DNA from: Polytrichum commune
Lineage: Eukaryota > Streptophyta > Polytrichopsida > Polytrichales > Polytrichaceae
DNA length: 64,000 nucleotides
Direction of reading: 5' to 3'
Assembly: GCA_950295325.1 (NCBI GenBank)
Contig: OX485806.1
Span: 992,001-1,056,000 of the forward strand
The position numbers and the translations under genes were made by a program. This document shows, piece by piece, positions 47,301-58,235 of this stretch. The first letter of the stretch is position 1. Every line of letters starts with the position of its first letter. The notes beneath the pieces were generated by a model. The model was given only the letters and a program-made list of their open reading frames with translations, did no database searches and had not been told where the DNA came from.

Positions 47301-47600
47301 GGAGACTCCTAAGATTGTCGTGTGTCACGATCTGGTGTTGAATCTCGTGCTTGGTGTGTTGCGATAGAGCGTCTTAATTTGTTGGAATTTGAGCGGCGTA
47401 GTTGAAAATGTGATGTTTTGTTGGGTGTGGCTCGAGATAACCTTGCATGTTCAGTTGTGTTGTGTGTTGTGTTAGTACAATTTGTGCCTTGTTATGAAAG
47501 TGGAAGGTGAGGGTGGGAGAGAGATCAAAGTTTTGTGTCTATTCATCACGGAGTATGACTGCGGAGCGGAGACCCGTTTAGAAGTCATTGTTGTGATTCC
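44400..47600. other. 3.2-kb strand-biased G/T-rich block
   Basis: The plus strand is unusually rich in G and T and poor in C over most of this block, most strongly at 45640-47250. The bias produces long minus-strand frames (218 codons at 46219-46875, overlapped by 150 codons at 46454-46906) rich in His, Pro, Thr and Ser. No domain is recognised in them. The minus-strand phrases LHFKTLLWHEIATAQAEAMA (about 44775-44830) and THVWPLHSELATNDV (about 45680-45730) look more protein-like. They could be decayed coding exons or parts of an unrecognised retroelement on the minus strand. I do not call a gene. Confidence 0.4.
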
Positions 47601-49096
47601 TATCCAATCCTCCCCCCTTGATATCTCACTTTGTACATAGCCACTTTGCACTTGCTCAAACTATTGAGAACTTGAGGGTTGAGCGCTGAATCGTTTGAGC
47701 TTCAATCAAAAGCTTGTCAACTCCAAGCATAAACTCCTGGAATGTGCAAGTTCAAGCTCTCAACTTCACTCAAAAAAGGACATTCGACAATCGAAGTTAT
47801 GTACCGCTTTTCAAACATCAACAAGAGTCACAATCTCACAATGCCCTCTAATTGTTCCTCACGATTCTCTATCTATTAGCCTCCAAATGAAATCTCGTAC
47901 TTGGAGCCAACTTCAAAGATCGTAGATTCGAAGTTTGAACAGACATGTTGTGTTTAAACTCTCGTAATTGTGGTTGATGGAGATATAATGGCCTATTCTT
48001 GACATATCACTGTCCTTTTCCAAATTGTGTGGCACTTCACGTTATCAACCTTTGTGATCTTGTTCACTTTGTATTCAAACTTGAAGGACAACACCTCTAC
48101 AAACCCGGGGGTCCTCATTTTTAGGAATTGGATGTTGAGGATAATTGAGGTGCAAGCTCATACATTAGTAGCACAAATGAGGTCACTGATCCATTCCCAA
48201 CTAGTTAAGCAATTTAGTACATATGCGGTTTAGGTTTTATCATAGAATAATTTTTTAATGTAGAGAAACAAAAATAAGAAGCATTCATTTTTTTTTCGTA
48301 ATGTTTTTCGAAATAACATGGTTACTATGAATTTTTCTAAGTGGATGTTCTCTTCAACCTATACTTTATTTTCAATCACCGATTGGCTACAAAACTGAGA
48401 ATGCTTGTTTCCCATAATCAATAGTTGTGGCACCTAAATATGCTTGCAATCTAAATCTAGCTATTAACTTAGCCATTGACATTTGGCTAAGTTGGATTTT
48501 GACCATGACATGACAACATTGATCAAAGATTGATATTATGTTGAGCAGATATAGGTTGGCCTAAGCTATGAAAATGGGGTGATGGCTGGGATTGAGCCAA
48601 CTACCTTATACACCCCAACCTCCATAATGTCACCCTTTGTAATGTGATTCCGTCTCTTATATCCCCAAACCCTAGGGAACATATGTGCTCAATTTAAATC
48701 TCCCTCCTTGTTGTCACATTTCCCTCTCATATAACATGGTTTTTGACATTAAAATAATCCACCAATGAATTCCAACCACATGTTCACACACATCACGTTG
48801 TCATCATTGTCATTATTGCAATGTTTCCTTTGTGTTATTCCTTAATGTCACACATACACTTATTCTCTATTATCATGCATCCATGTTAACATTATAGAGC
48901 TCCTTAATATCACATGCACTGTGGTAGCCATAGGCGTCATATTAAGGAGGTTCAAGTGTATATTTCCAAAAGTTGATTATGCATGTTAGGGGCGCTCTAT
49001 ATTGGAACTCGAATATTTGTGACCATTGACTCATCATAAACCTCTCTTTGTTGGAAAAAGTTGAGACCGTCCCACTTCACTTTACATCAGAGCCCT
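47601..49096. other. intergenic, no gene seen
   Basis: No conserved frame or recognisable element termini were found. Small frames at 47695-47925 and 48027-48233 lack domains. Confidence 0.4.
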
Positions 49097-49443
49097 ACAT
49101 CGGGCGCCCATACCCATGCCCATGCTCATACCCACCCATGCCCATGGGTTTTGGGTGGGCATGGGTGCAATATTATTGTTCATGGGTGGGCATGGCTGCG
49201 CTATTATTGTTCATGGGCGGACATGGGCGGGCATGGGTGGACATGGGTGGGGCATAATTACACAATTACACAATTACACAATACACATTACATAATTTTT
49301 GAATACATGGGCGCAATTTGAATAGCATGGGTGGGCATGGGTGGGCACATGTCATGCTATGGGTGGGCATGGGTGGGCATAGGTCGTTGCTGATGGGCAT
49401 GGTCTGGGTGTGGGTGCAATTAGAAAGGAAAATGTTGGGCTCT
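49097..49443. repeat. CATGGGTGGG minisatellite with C-rich/G-rich inversion
   Basis: The start is C-rich (CCCATACCCATGCCCATGCT) and turns at about 49146 into G-rich repeats of GGGTGGGCATG, which can therefore fold back on the start. The stretch 49256-49290 is an ACACAATT microsatellite. The outer flanks carry an imperfect direct repeat (TTTACATCAGAGC at about 49081 and TTTACATTGGAGC at about 49448), as if the block had been inserted. The surrounding sequence resembles a degraded family A interior (for example 49475-49530). Frames across it are low-complexity. Confidence 0.65.
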
Positions 49444-50529
49444 GCTTTACATTGGAGCTTGCTAGCCTAAGGGACCAAGAGAATATAAATGGATGAAATC
49501 TAGATGGAATCCTACATGGCATGAATAGATGATGTTTCAAGTTCTACTGAATTTTGTGTCAAGTTCCATAACATTTTTGCATGGCTTATGTCACAAAGAA
49601 TATTCCCAAACATTCTAAGAATACATGCAGAAACCAAGAATTAATAGCCAAATTAAAAATGACGTAAGGATCTTAAGCTCAAAGGCAATAATATACTTCT
49701 GAAGGCATATGTGAATGTTTGTTCAAGGCCATGACAAATATTAGAGTCAAATTTGGTCTTTGATAATGGAAATACATGCAACACACTCTACAACAAAGGA
49801 AGTGAAACTACAAACAAACATGAACATTATGAGCTGGCCATTGAATTTGAACAAAAAACTAAATCTTTTTGTACTATCTTTGGTGTGTTATAGAGGTGAT
49901 TGCTCACATGAGCCAATTGCATGTTTTGTAGAGGTCTAAAGGTCCAAATATGGGGTGAGAGCACGATCATAAGGGTTGGTTTATATCATGGACCAATAAG
50001 TCGGACCATGGAAGATGGTCTTTTCACATGGTCCGACTTGATGGTCCAACTTCCATGGTCCAATTTTTTAACATTATTATATCAACATTTCTCTGCCATG
50101 AGCTCGTGCCTTTTCTACCAGAGCACCTCTTTGCCTCTCCCACCACAAAATCCGTTTGACCATGTCAGTGGATAATGTAAGCCTTAAAATATGTCTTTTG
50201 GGGACCTTGAACGCCATAGTCACTATGAAATTTTTTCCATGGCGTAAACTAAAGTGGTCATGGGACGAGATCAACAACCAATCATATATTTTACAAGGCC
50301 TTGGGACGACTTCATGGTCCATTGTGTAAGCAGCCACTAAGTTGGATGCACCAAACTCTAACACAAATGGGTGCTAAATTGGGTACATTACTTTAGAGGG
50401 GAATAATCATGCTATTTGTCCCACGCGTTCACTTTGTATGAGCACTAGGTCCCGATGCAAGCCCTGGGTCGTTCCTTTGCAAATTAGCTAAGAGGACTCA
50501 CGGTGCGACATCATGTAAATTTATAATCG
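49444..50529. other. intergenic, degraded repeat sequence
   Basis: The stretches 49975-50065 and 50200-50320 contain repeated and inverted GGTCC/GGACC and CATGGTCC phrases reminiscent of family A interiors, but no pair of termini can be assigned. No gene was seen. Confidence 0.4.
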
Positions 50530-52300
50530 CTTGAGAATTACCATGCCTCATTAATATGCTTGGCCTTAATTTTAATAACCTTTTTTTCCTTATAATTTGA
50601 ATATGTTTAATTAGGGTTAAACAATCTTATCCTCAATTATTTCCACTCCTAATGTAAGGCTCATTGATCGTGAGAACAACTAAAATAGTGGATGTTTAAG
50701 AGGTGTATCTATATTCTAAAGTTCCATCCGTATCATTAAAATAATATCATAATAATATCATAAATATTTGATAATAAAATAATTCTTCGACAACTTGCAT
50801 AAGTTTTCAAAGAAAGTCAAAACTCGTAAATATATAAGTTTTGTAGTTCATAACTTCAATCTCATTCATTTGTATCAATAATTTTTTGATATCATTATAA
50901 TCACTTCTTTAATAAATTATAATGGTAATGAGGAAGTTTGCATGTTCTTGAATTTTTCTTCTTGAGCTCAGGTATAACTTCTTATAATGTTATATCAAAT
51001 CTTGCATATGATAATTTTGATTATATTATAGCATCAATCTTACTTATGCTTAATCACATATCACCATAAAATAATTCATACCTAGCAAAATACCATTTAT
51101 AGTTCTTTGTTTATAATGATTTCTTTAGATATCATTCTCAATGTTACATTGTTTTATTGATGTATAAAATCTCATGTATTGATAAATTTGTAGGAATCAA
51201 TTTCATAATAATGAGTTTTTTTTTCAAGAAATATCACATGTTTAATTTTCTCACTCATTTTTTAGGAGTCTTCAATATATCACTCTCTTTAATATTCAAT
51301 TTTATATTTCTTCTTTTTTTAGGAGTATATCTTTATATCGCTCATATATTACTCATTTTTTTAGGAGTTCCTCAACTCTCGCTTAATCACTCAATTGATA
51401 GGTTTCTCTTTCAATAATCACTCACGTTCTTATGTCACTTGTGCGTTGCTCTTTTTACTTAGGAATTAACACACCTCTTTCTTAATCACCCACTTGAACA
51501 TAATTTTCATATTAAGAGATAGTTTGCTCTTCTGTAACAAATTTATCCTTCAAACGTTGAGGTTTAATTTCAACATCCCTCAAAGTTCCATTAATCCTTC
51601 AAGTCTTCTTGAGTCTTTGTCTCTCAACCTCACACTATTATTTTGAGTTCTTGTTTGAAATAGTCTACTCTCCACTCGGTTGTTTAATCACTCAAGTTAC
51701 GCTTGTACCTCTTAATAACTTGTGAGTTCAATTGAGAGAGAAGAGAGATCACACGTTTTTGTGGAAAAGATAACTATATTGCAATAATGCCTCAGAAGGA
51801 GAGATACAAAATAAACTCTAGTGTTTTTGACACTCAATCTTAAGATTACTTCGTTGCTTTGAAAATGAGGTCATGTTTCCTAAAATATTTCTCTTTATAT
51901 AGTATTTTTCCTTCTTTCTAGAATATATGATTATATGATTTGTATCTTCTTTCTATGTGTATCTTCATTCATTTTTATCATTCCTAGATAGGAGTTTTTT
52001 TTTCAAACGGTTACAACCGTTAAGCCCTTAGTATGTTCATAGTTCTAAATATTACTTCATCTTTATGATGATTACATGTTCCAAATCCCGTAATAATGTC
52101 GATTTACCAATATATTTTATTAATCAAAATTGGTATTTACCATTCCTCAAGATATAGTTGATGTGGTTCCAAAAATTTATTATCTTGTCAAAAACTATCT
52201 TTATACTATATTTTATCCTTATGAATTATTCTATTTAAGAAAAATCCTATTTTTTTCTCTATCTACCCTATGGCCATAGATTACCTATTCTACCATCGCA
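50530..52300. other. AT-rich block with loose TTTAGGAGT repeats
   Basis: This block is strongly A/T-rich. Between 51220 and 51500 the phrase TTTTAGGAGT recurs about three times, with a fourth, weaker copy, each preceded by T-rich and TCACTCAT-like sequence, forming a loose tandem repeat of ~45-60 bp. The hydrophobic 86-codon frame at 51157-51417 is a by-product of T-rich codons. No gene is called. Confidence 0.45.
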
Positions 52301-53814
52301 CGTCTTCCTCTTAATTCCATAGTAGTTTCTAATTCCGCAGTTCCTCCAACTCCTTGGTTTGCGGCCCTTAGCACCGCACGTCTTCCGCTCAATGATGTGG
52401 CTGCTCCTAATTCCGTGTCTGGTCCGTTCCCACTTCGCATTCGTTCTAGTTTTTTTTTAAATAAAATAAAATAAAATTTGTGAGTGCCACTACGGTGTCT
52501 CCCTCTTTGGCTGCTACTGTTGCCAATCTACACTTCATCTCAACAGGTCCGAAGATGAAAACTTATATTACAATAAACAAGGCTTTACATAAGAATATAT
52601 GAAGCTTATATTTTGTTTGGTCAAGTATTTTGAACAATTGATAGTTGGTTCTCTATAAGAGGAGTTGAAACTCACCACTATGAAAGTTGCATATTTGAAG
52701 GGACAAGAAGGTCTTAGAGGGGAGAGAACACCTCTAAATTGGTGATAATGAGATTGCAACGAACCTAACTTTGTTGAGATTCCCTTCTGAATTGGTGGCA
52801 TGGGTTTAGAGGTGTATATTGATAGCATGTGAACATACTCCAATAATTTAAGGTGTCCCCAGGGGCTTTGAGGGAGAGAGGGGGAACACCGTATACTAGC
52901 GTACTTCTCATTCATCAACATAAAAAGGCCATGTCATAATATGCAGCCCGGAGGTTGTTTTTTCTAGTTGATTTGACACCAAAATTAGCTTTGAAGATCT
53001 CAAATGTCAAATGAGTTTAATTGAGGTCATTTGAGATGAATTGGCAACCAACCTATAGGGGGTCAAGTTTATGTTGGATGGTCGAGGGGAATGCTCGTAT
53101 AAAGTAATTCCCTATCTCCGGCCTTGAGTTTGTTTTAGGGTGTAGGTTGTATTCTACCTTCAATGGTTGTATTCTACCTTTCAAGAATCAACTAAGGTGT
53201 CAAATTGCTCTCGAGAAAGAAAAACTTGTCAAATATGATAATGGTCATAAGGAGCACATGCTATGTAATTGGTTTCAGATCAATTTCACAAAACCAAAAC
53301 TCTATATATTTTCTTTTACACACATGGATGCTCAAACGAGAAGAATACATCAAAAAATGGACCAGATTTTAATGGGGTCAATTTTGACATATTCATAAAA
53401 ATAAACCAAAATAACATTGGTGCTTTTTATTTGCACCAATGTGAATGAGAGCCCATTATATTTAACTTCATATGGCACCTTCACTCATATTAGCACATGT
53501 CCATTAGTATTGTCTTCACACATCTTGGGATTTAAACAATGTGCATAGAGTAGCAAGTGGTATTGTAGTGGTGTTTCGTAAGCGACAATAAGGTTCATGT
53601 GCATTATTTGAAATTTTTTCTCTCTGCACCCACTTCCTGTAGGATATGAAACACGCAACTACTGTGAGATGATTAGCAAATCCAAATCGTGCATGAAGCC
53701 AAACCTTTTTCATTATCAAAGTCAGGATTCCCATGCTCACTTAGTGGCCAAATAGGTTCCCCGGTCATGTTGACAGTTGAGCCTATAATGGTTAGCATAT
53801 TTTGAACATGTAGT
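52301..53814. other. intergenic, no gene seen
   Basis: The minus-strand frame at 52568-52921 (117 codons) has no recognisable domain. The stretch 52960-53130 shares phrases with 30860-31060. Nothing else was recognised. Confidence 0.4.
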
Positions 53815-54034
53815 CAAAATTTTCTCAAACACTTATCTTTTAAGTGTCTGATTCTAAAGCCACATCTAACCACATACCACTCAAATACAGGTGTCCATAT
53901 TATGGCTATGTTGGATTTAGGCACATCTACATGTGTCTTAATGCCTCTCCGTATAACACTCCACAAGCTCCTCTAACCACCACTTTGGAGTAGGAAGTGG
54001 AGGGGGATGTGGTGGTGTGGTTGGAAATGCTCTA
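53815..54034. repeat. inverted family B piece plus GGAGGGGGAT motif block
   Basis: The stretch 53840-53910 carries, in inverse orientation, the AGCCACATCTAACCACATAC and CACTCAAATACAGGTGTCC blocks of family B. The stretch 53998-54036 (GGAGGGGGATGTGGTGGT, then ATGCTCTAAG) is repeated at 54360-54400 on the other side of the next element. Confidence 0.5.
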
Positions 54035-54345
54035 AGTGAGTAAGGTAGACTTACCTAATTTGGTTACTTATCTTAATTAGACACTTATATTTGAGTGGTA
54101 GGTGGTTGGGTGTGGCTCCAAGAAGGATACCAAAAAGACATGTGGTTAAAAGAGATTGGACTACGTGCTCAAAATATAATAACCGCTATAGGCTCAATTA
54201 TCAACATAATTTGGAGAAATCTATATGACCATTTAACGAGCACAAGAATATGCACTTTGATAATGAATAAAATACCCATGTTGTAATCTGAAAAATATGA
54301 GGAAAAAGTAACCATTTAGGGCTCATCTACCTCAAGGCTTGCATA
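54035..54345 (+). repeat. dispersed repeat family B, copy 4, upstream of a gene
   Basis: It begins GTAAGGTAGACTTACCTAAT, then TATATTTGAGTGGTAGGTGG, ACATGTGGTTAAAAGAG, ATTTAACGAGCACAAGAATA, TTTGATAATGAATAAAAT and CATCTACCTCAAGG. It is collinear with 25755-26140. It ends about 170 bp before the start codon of the gene at 54513, so the proximal upstream region is short and bordered by a transposable element. Confidence 0.7.
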
Positions 54346-54430
54346 CCTTAATATAGTGTTGGAGGGGGATTTGGTGGTTGTGGTGGAGATGCTCTAAGGA
54401 GTGCAAGAGAACGAAGATGAGGTAAGGGGG

Positions 54431-54446
54431 AGGGTTTAGGGTTTAA
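54431..54446 (-). promoter_or_regulatory. telo-box-like motif in the 5' flank
   Basis: On the plus strand AGGGTTTAGGGTTTAA lies 67-82 bp before the start codon; its complement contains AAACCCTAAACCC, the plant telo-box. Telo-boxes are common just upstream of, or in the 5' leader of, plant housekeeping and translation-related genes. No convincing TATA box was seen. The transcription start is unknown, so the motif may lie in the promoter or the leader. Confidence 0.5.
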
Positions 54447-54512
54447 GGCTCCTCTGCTACTTCGAGTCCGGTTTTTTGTTTCCTAAGGTTTAATTGCAAC
54501 GAACCACCGGCT

Positions 54513-56698
54513 ATGGCGATGGCGATGGCGATGGTGATGGGTATGGCTGGGGTTTCGTCTTCCGCAACAGCTCTCCGGTGGCCTTCCTCGCCCTGCCGGA
54601 GCCAAAAGAAGCCCTGTCTCATCACGGTGCTCAATTTGCACCCAACAATTCGCCTTCCGGTGTCGTGTGCGAATTCTTCTTCCCAGAAGCGCACAGTGAA
54701 ACTCTGTGCAACAGCCTCGCAACCTGTGGAGGTTGAGGCTAAGGTTGAGGCGGAGGCAGCTACGACCAAAGAGGATGTGGTGGTGGAGGAAAGCTCCAGC
54801 GGGTTTGAGGATATGGAAGACATTGAAGTGGAGAAAGGGTATAAGATGAGCAAGGTTTGTGATAAGTTGATTGATGTTTTCCTGGTGGAGAAGACGAAGC
54901 CGGAGGAGTGGAGGATTCTGCTGGCTTTTAGTGAGGAGTGGGTGAAAATTAGGAAATACTTCTACAGCCGCTGTAAGTCGCAAGCCAAATTGGCAGATAA
55001 TCCTAAACGCACAGCAGACTTGCTTAAGCTTGCAAGGCGAATGAAGGAGGTAAGGTTGGGAATTGAAATTGGTTATACTGAAGTTCCATATTATCTTGTG
55101 TAAGAACCTTCAATTTTGATAATTACTGCTCTAAATGCCATGTGAATGCCTATGCATTTCAGGTGGATGATGACATGCAGCGCCATGATGCACTTCTTGC
55201 AAAAATTGAGGAATCTCCCATGGATCTAGATACCATTGTAGCACGGCACAGAAAGGACTTCACTGGAGATTTCTTTCAGCACCTTCACTTGCTCTGTGAT
55301 GCTAGCTACGAGAATTTAAATAGGAGAGAGGGTACGCATCTTTATCAAGGCCTTTGGTTTCTATGCTGTTCTTAGCTGAATTCCTTACGTTTATTCCTTT
55401 ATGTCAAATCATCCCCTCACCATGTTTCCTTCCTGTTAAATTATCCTTTTATGAGGAGAATTCCCTGTTTCCTTGACAATTCCGAGAAATTTGGCAATTC
55501 AGTGTAATCCTGGATTCAAAGGAAGGGTGATTCTGGTATATAGGAATACGTTTTTTGAGTATTGATTGGAGGTGTGCGTGCTTATATGAAACTGTTCCGC
55601 ACCTCATGGTTTGCAAACTTTAGAAATGTGAATTATTGCTTCCTTCCTGGTAGGATTATGTCACTTATCCTGATATTCCTCCTTAATTCTTGTGCTTTGT
55701 GGTTTGGAACACTTTTGAATTCAAATTTGGATGGCAATTGGGGGCTTACAGTACTTATATTGTGGCAGAAATCGTTGCCATGGCTTCAAAATGTCTGGCG
55801 GCTGTTGAAGCACACGACAGGGCTATGGAAGATGATGAATCTCTCAGTGTGGCGCAGTTAAAGTTCGATGACATCCTAAACTCACCTTCTTTGGAAGCAG
55901 CTGCGAACAAAATCGACGATCTTGCAAAGAACAGGCAGTTGGATTCCACTCTTATGCTTCTAATCACGAAGGCCTGGGCTGCAGCAAAGGAGTCCACTAT
56001 GATGAAAGATGAGGTTCGGTTGTGCCTTAACCTTGTGTTAATTTTTAGTGCGCTTCTCACCACCTTATTACATCTGACTCCTTGATGTCTGGTGAATGAC
56101 TTCCAATTTCATTCCGAACTGTCACTCTCAATTAGCACTCTCAATTATCACTAATTGTTTGGGTGAATAACCTGGCAGGTTAAGGATATCATGTTTCACC
56201 TCTACAATGTTGCTCGAGGAAACATGTCCAGATTAGTCCCAAAGGAAGTTCGGATTATTCGACACCTTCTTGCTATTGAGGACCCTCGAGAAAGATTTGA
56301 AGAGATGACGAATGCATTTTCACCTGGTGACGAGTTGGAAGGAAAAGACGTTGATGCTCTATACACGTAAGACACTCCCTCTACTAACCAGACTTGTTTT
56401 GTATCTTTTGGAGATTACAGAATGTTAAATGGGTACAAAAAATTGCAAAAGTCGGGACAGCTACAGACTTGTTCAGTTCCTCTATCTATTGTTCCCCTTG
56501 GGCGAGATAATTGAAGTCCATTTTTCTGGATGATGCAGGACTCCACAGAACTTGCATAAATGGATCAAAGTCGTTCTTGACGCTTTCTACAGCAATAAAC
56601 AGGGCACCCTTATCAAAGAAGCGCAGAACTTGATGAAACCGGCTGTCATAGGTAGACTAGAAATTCTCAAGGACATGCTGGAAAGTCAATTTTTGTGA
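54513..56698 (+). CDS. At4g37920-like (endoribonuclease E-like) plastid protein, five exons
   Basis: Exons 54513-55049, 55163-55331, 55769-56013, 56179-56366 and 56539-56698 join in frame to 432 codons and a TGA. All four introns obey GT-AG. The start was chosen because it opens the frame just after an in-frame-free leader; several in-frame ATGs follow in a GATGGC repeat. Residues 1 to about 70 are rich in Ser, Ala and Arg with few acids, as in chloroplast transit peptides. An acidic Glu/Val-rich linker follows, then a conserved alpha-helical domain beginning around YKMSKVCDKLIDVFLVEKTK and ending NLMKPAVIGRLEILKDML. I recognise this as the plant protein annotated in Arabidopsis as At4g37920, of very similar length. 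The name 'endoribonuclease E-like' is an annotation label; I see no catalytic motif, and biochemical function is unestablished. It has no transmembrane segment. A decayed copy of exons 4-5 follows at 57690. Confidence 0.85.
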
Positions 56699-57689
56699 GT
56701 AGGGCTAGCAATTAGTACTTCATGTCCCACGTTTAGATGAAACTCATCAGCAGATACACATCAATATTTGTACATATCATCACAACTTCAGATATAAAGT
56801 ATTACTTCAAGATTGGCTGACTACTAAGAGATTTCTTGCTTCAGTGCATGGTATGGATCAAAATCTTGGGTCAGAATCTTCAGTCACTTCACCTTGTCTG
56901 AGTAACTAGAGCCAGGATTTTGGAATAATTTTAGAGAACCAGGAAGAGATTGTAGCAAGTGGATCATACCTCTGTGATTCTAAATACATCGTACAGAAGG
57001 CAGGTGTGTGCCTGATAGCAGATGGGGATGTTACATGTATGAATCCTTGTCAATTTGTGGAGCTTCACATCTGAAACCTGTTGACAAATTGCATTCTGCC
57101 TTGTCCTTGGGGTAGTTATCCAAATACCAACTTCTGAGGAGCCGGTTGCAGGAATCTGGATTGGTTCAAACTTCTCACCACATTTGTTACGATTGGTGTT
57201 AAAATTATGTCCGAAAAACACTTTATACGGTTGTGAATGAGGACCAAGTGACTATATCGAAACATTTCTAAAGCCATGTTTAGAAGATGTTGAGGTGCCT
57301 ATATACTTATTGCTTTCATTCTAGCAGAGGATTTGAATTGGGGTGGAGGGCGGGCAACTAGACCACCAAATGCTTTTTGAACCTTGGAAACCAGCCCACA
57401 TGTCTTACAGATCCTCTTTTGAGCCATGATAGTGTGGCCATTGGTGTAGCCAGACACATGAATTAATGTAGTTTGATTCTGGCTGCCCATTCTGTTCCCT
57501 TATAATTAAGCTTGACAAGATCACACTGGGTTTGGTGGCTAAAAATGAATTGCTTTGATTTTTTCAACTAACTCACTGCTTCTTTGTTCAATTTCCTCCT
57601 GCTTTGGATTAGCGTGTGTAAAGAAAGCTCCTCTACTTTCTTGCTTCTGGATTTATCTCCTTTTCTCTCAAATTATACAACACCACCTA
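56699..57689. other. 3' flank and intergenic DNA between gene and its pseudo-copy
   Basis: This includes the 3' untranslated region of the upstream gene; the poly(A) site was not assigned. Short frames on both strands show no domain. The stretch 56699-56850 is mirrored in diverged form at 58090-58235, extending the duplication into the 3' flank. Confidence 0.5.
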
Positions 57690-58235
57690 ATTTCTATTCA
57701 GGACCCTCAAGAAAGGTTTTCAGGGATGGAAAACACATTTTCACCTGTGACAATTTGGAAGGAAATGATGTTGATCCTCTACAAAGATGTAAGACCCTCT
57801 CGCAGCTGACTGTTTTAAATTTGTTTTGAGATCACAGCATGTAAATCAGCGTTCAAAGGCTACAAAGTTGGGACTGGTCCCGTTGGGCAGGATAGAAGTC
57901 TTATTTCCTGGCTGATAGAGGACCTCAAAGGACTTGCATAAATGGATCTAGTTCATTCTTAATTCTTTGTACACCAACCCAAAGGGCATCCTTTTCAAAG
58001 AAGCTCGGAATTTTATAATGGATGTCTGAAACTGGCTGTCATAGGCAGACCAGAAGTTCTCAAGGATGTGCTGGAAGGTCCATTGTTTTGAGTGGGGATA
58101 GCACTTAGCATTTCAATCCTACATATAGACATCAAAAAATTTACAATTTGATAACAACTTTATATACACGTTAATATTACTTGATTGGCTGACAAGAAAT
58201 ATACTCTGTTGGGTGCATGCTTCAGGTTAGCAGTG
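57690..58235 (+). pseudogene. partial duplicate of exons 4-5 of the upstream gene
   Basis: The stretch GACCCTCAAGAAAGGTTTTC (57702 onward) aligns with exon 4 (GACCCTCGAGAAAGATTTGA, 56281 onward). It continues through TTTTCACCTG.GA.AATTTGGAAGGAAATGATGTTGATCC and into a copy of intron 4, including GTAAGACCCTC and GATCACAGCATGTAAA. It then runs through exon 5 (ACTTGCATAAATGGATC, GGCTGTCATAGGCAGACCAG, AAGGATGTGCTGGAA) and about 130 bp of 3' flank. Because the intron is retained, the copy arose by DNA duplication and not by reverse transcription. Frameshifts, early stops and the absence of exons 1-3 rule out a working protein. Confidence 0.85.

Noticed and set aside
51157-51417. Hydrophobic 86-codon frame resembling a membrane protein
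   Set aside because: Its hydrophobicity follows from T-rich codons in an AT-rich block with loose TTTTAGGAGT repeats.
50680-52100. LTR of a retrotransposon
   Set aside because: No paired direct repeats, TG...CA ends, primer-binding site or pol motifs could be found in the window.
54483-54983. 166-codon minus-strand frame
   Set aside because: It is the antisense shadow of exon 1 of the plus-strand gene, whose splice sites and family match are clear.
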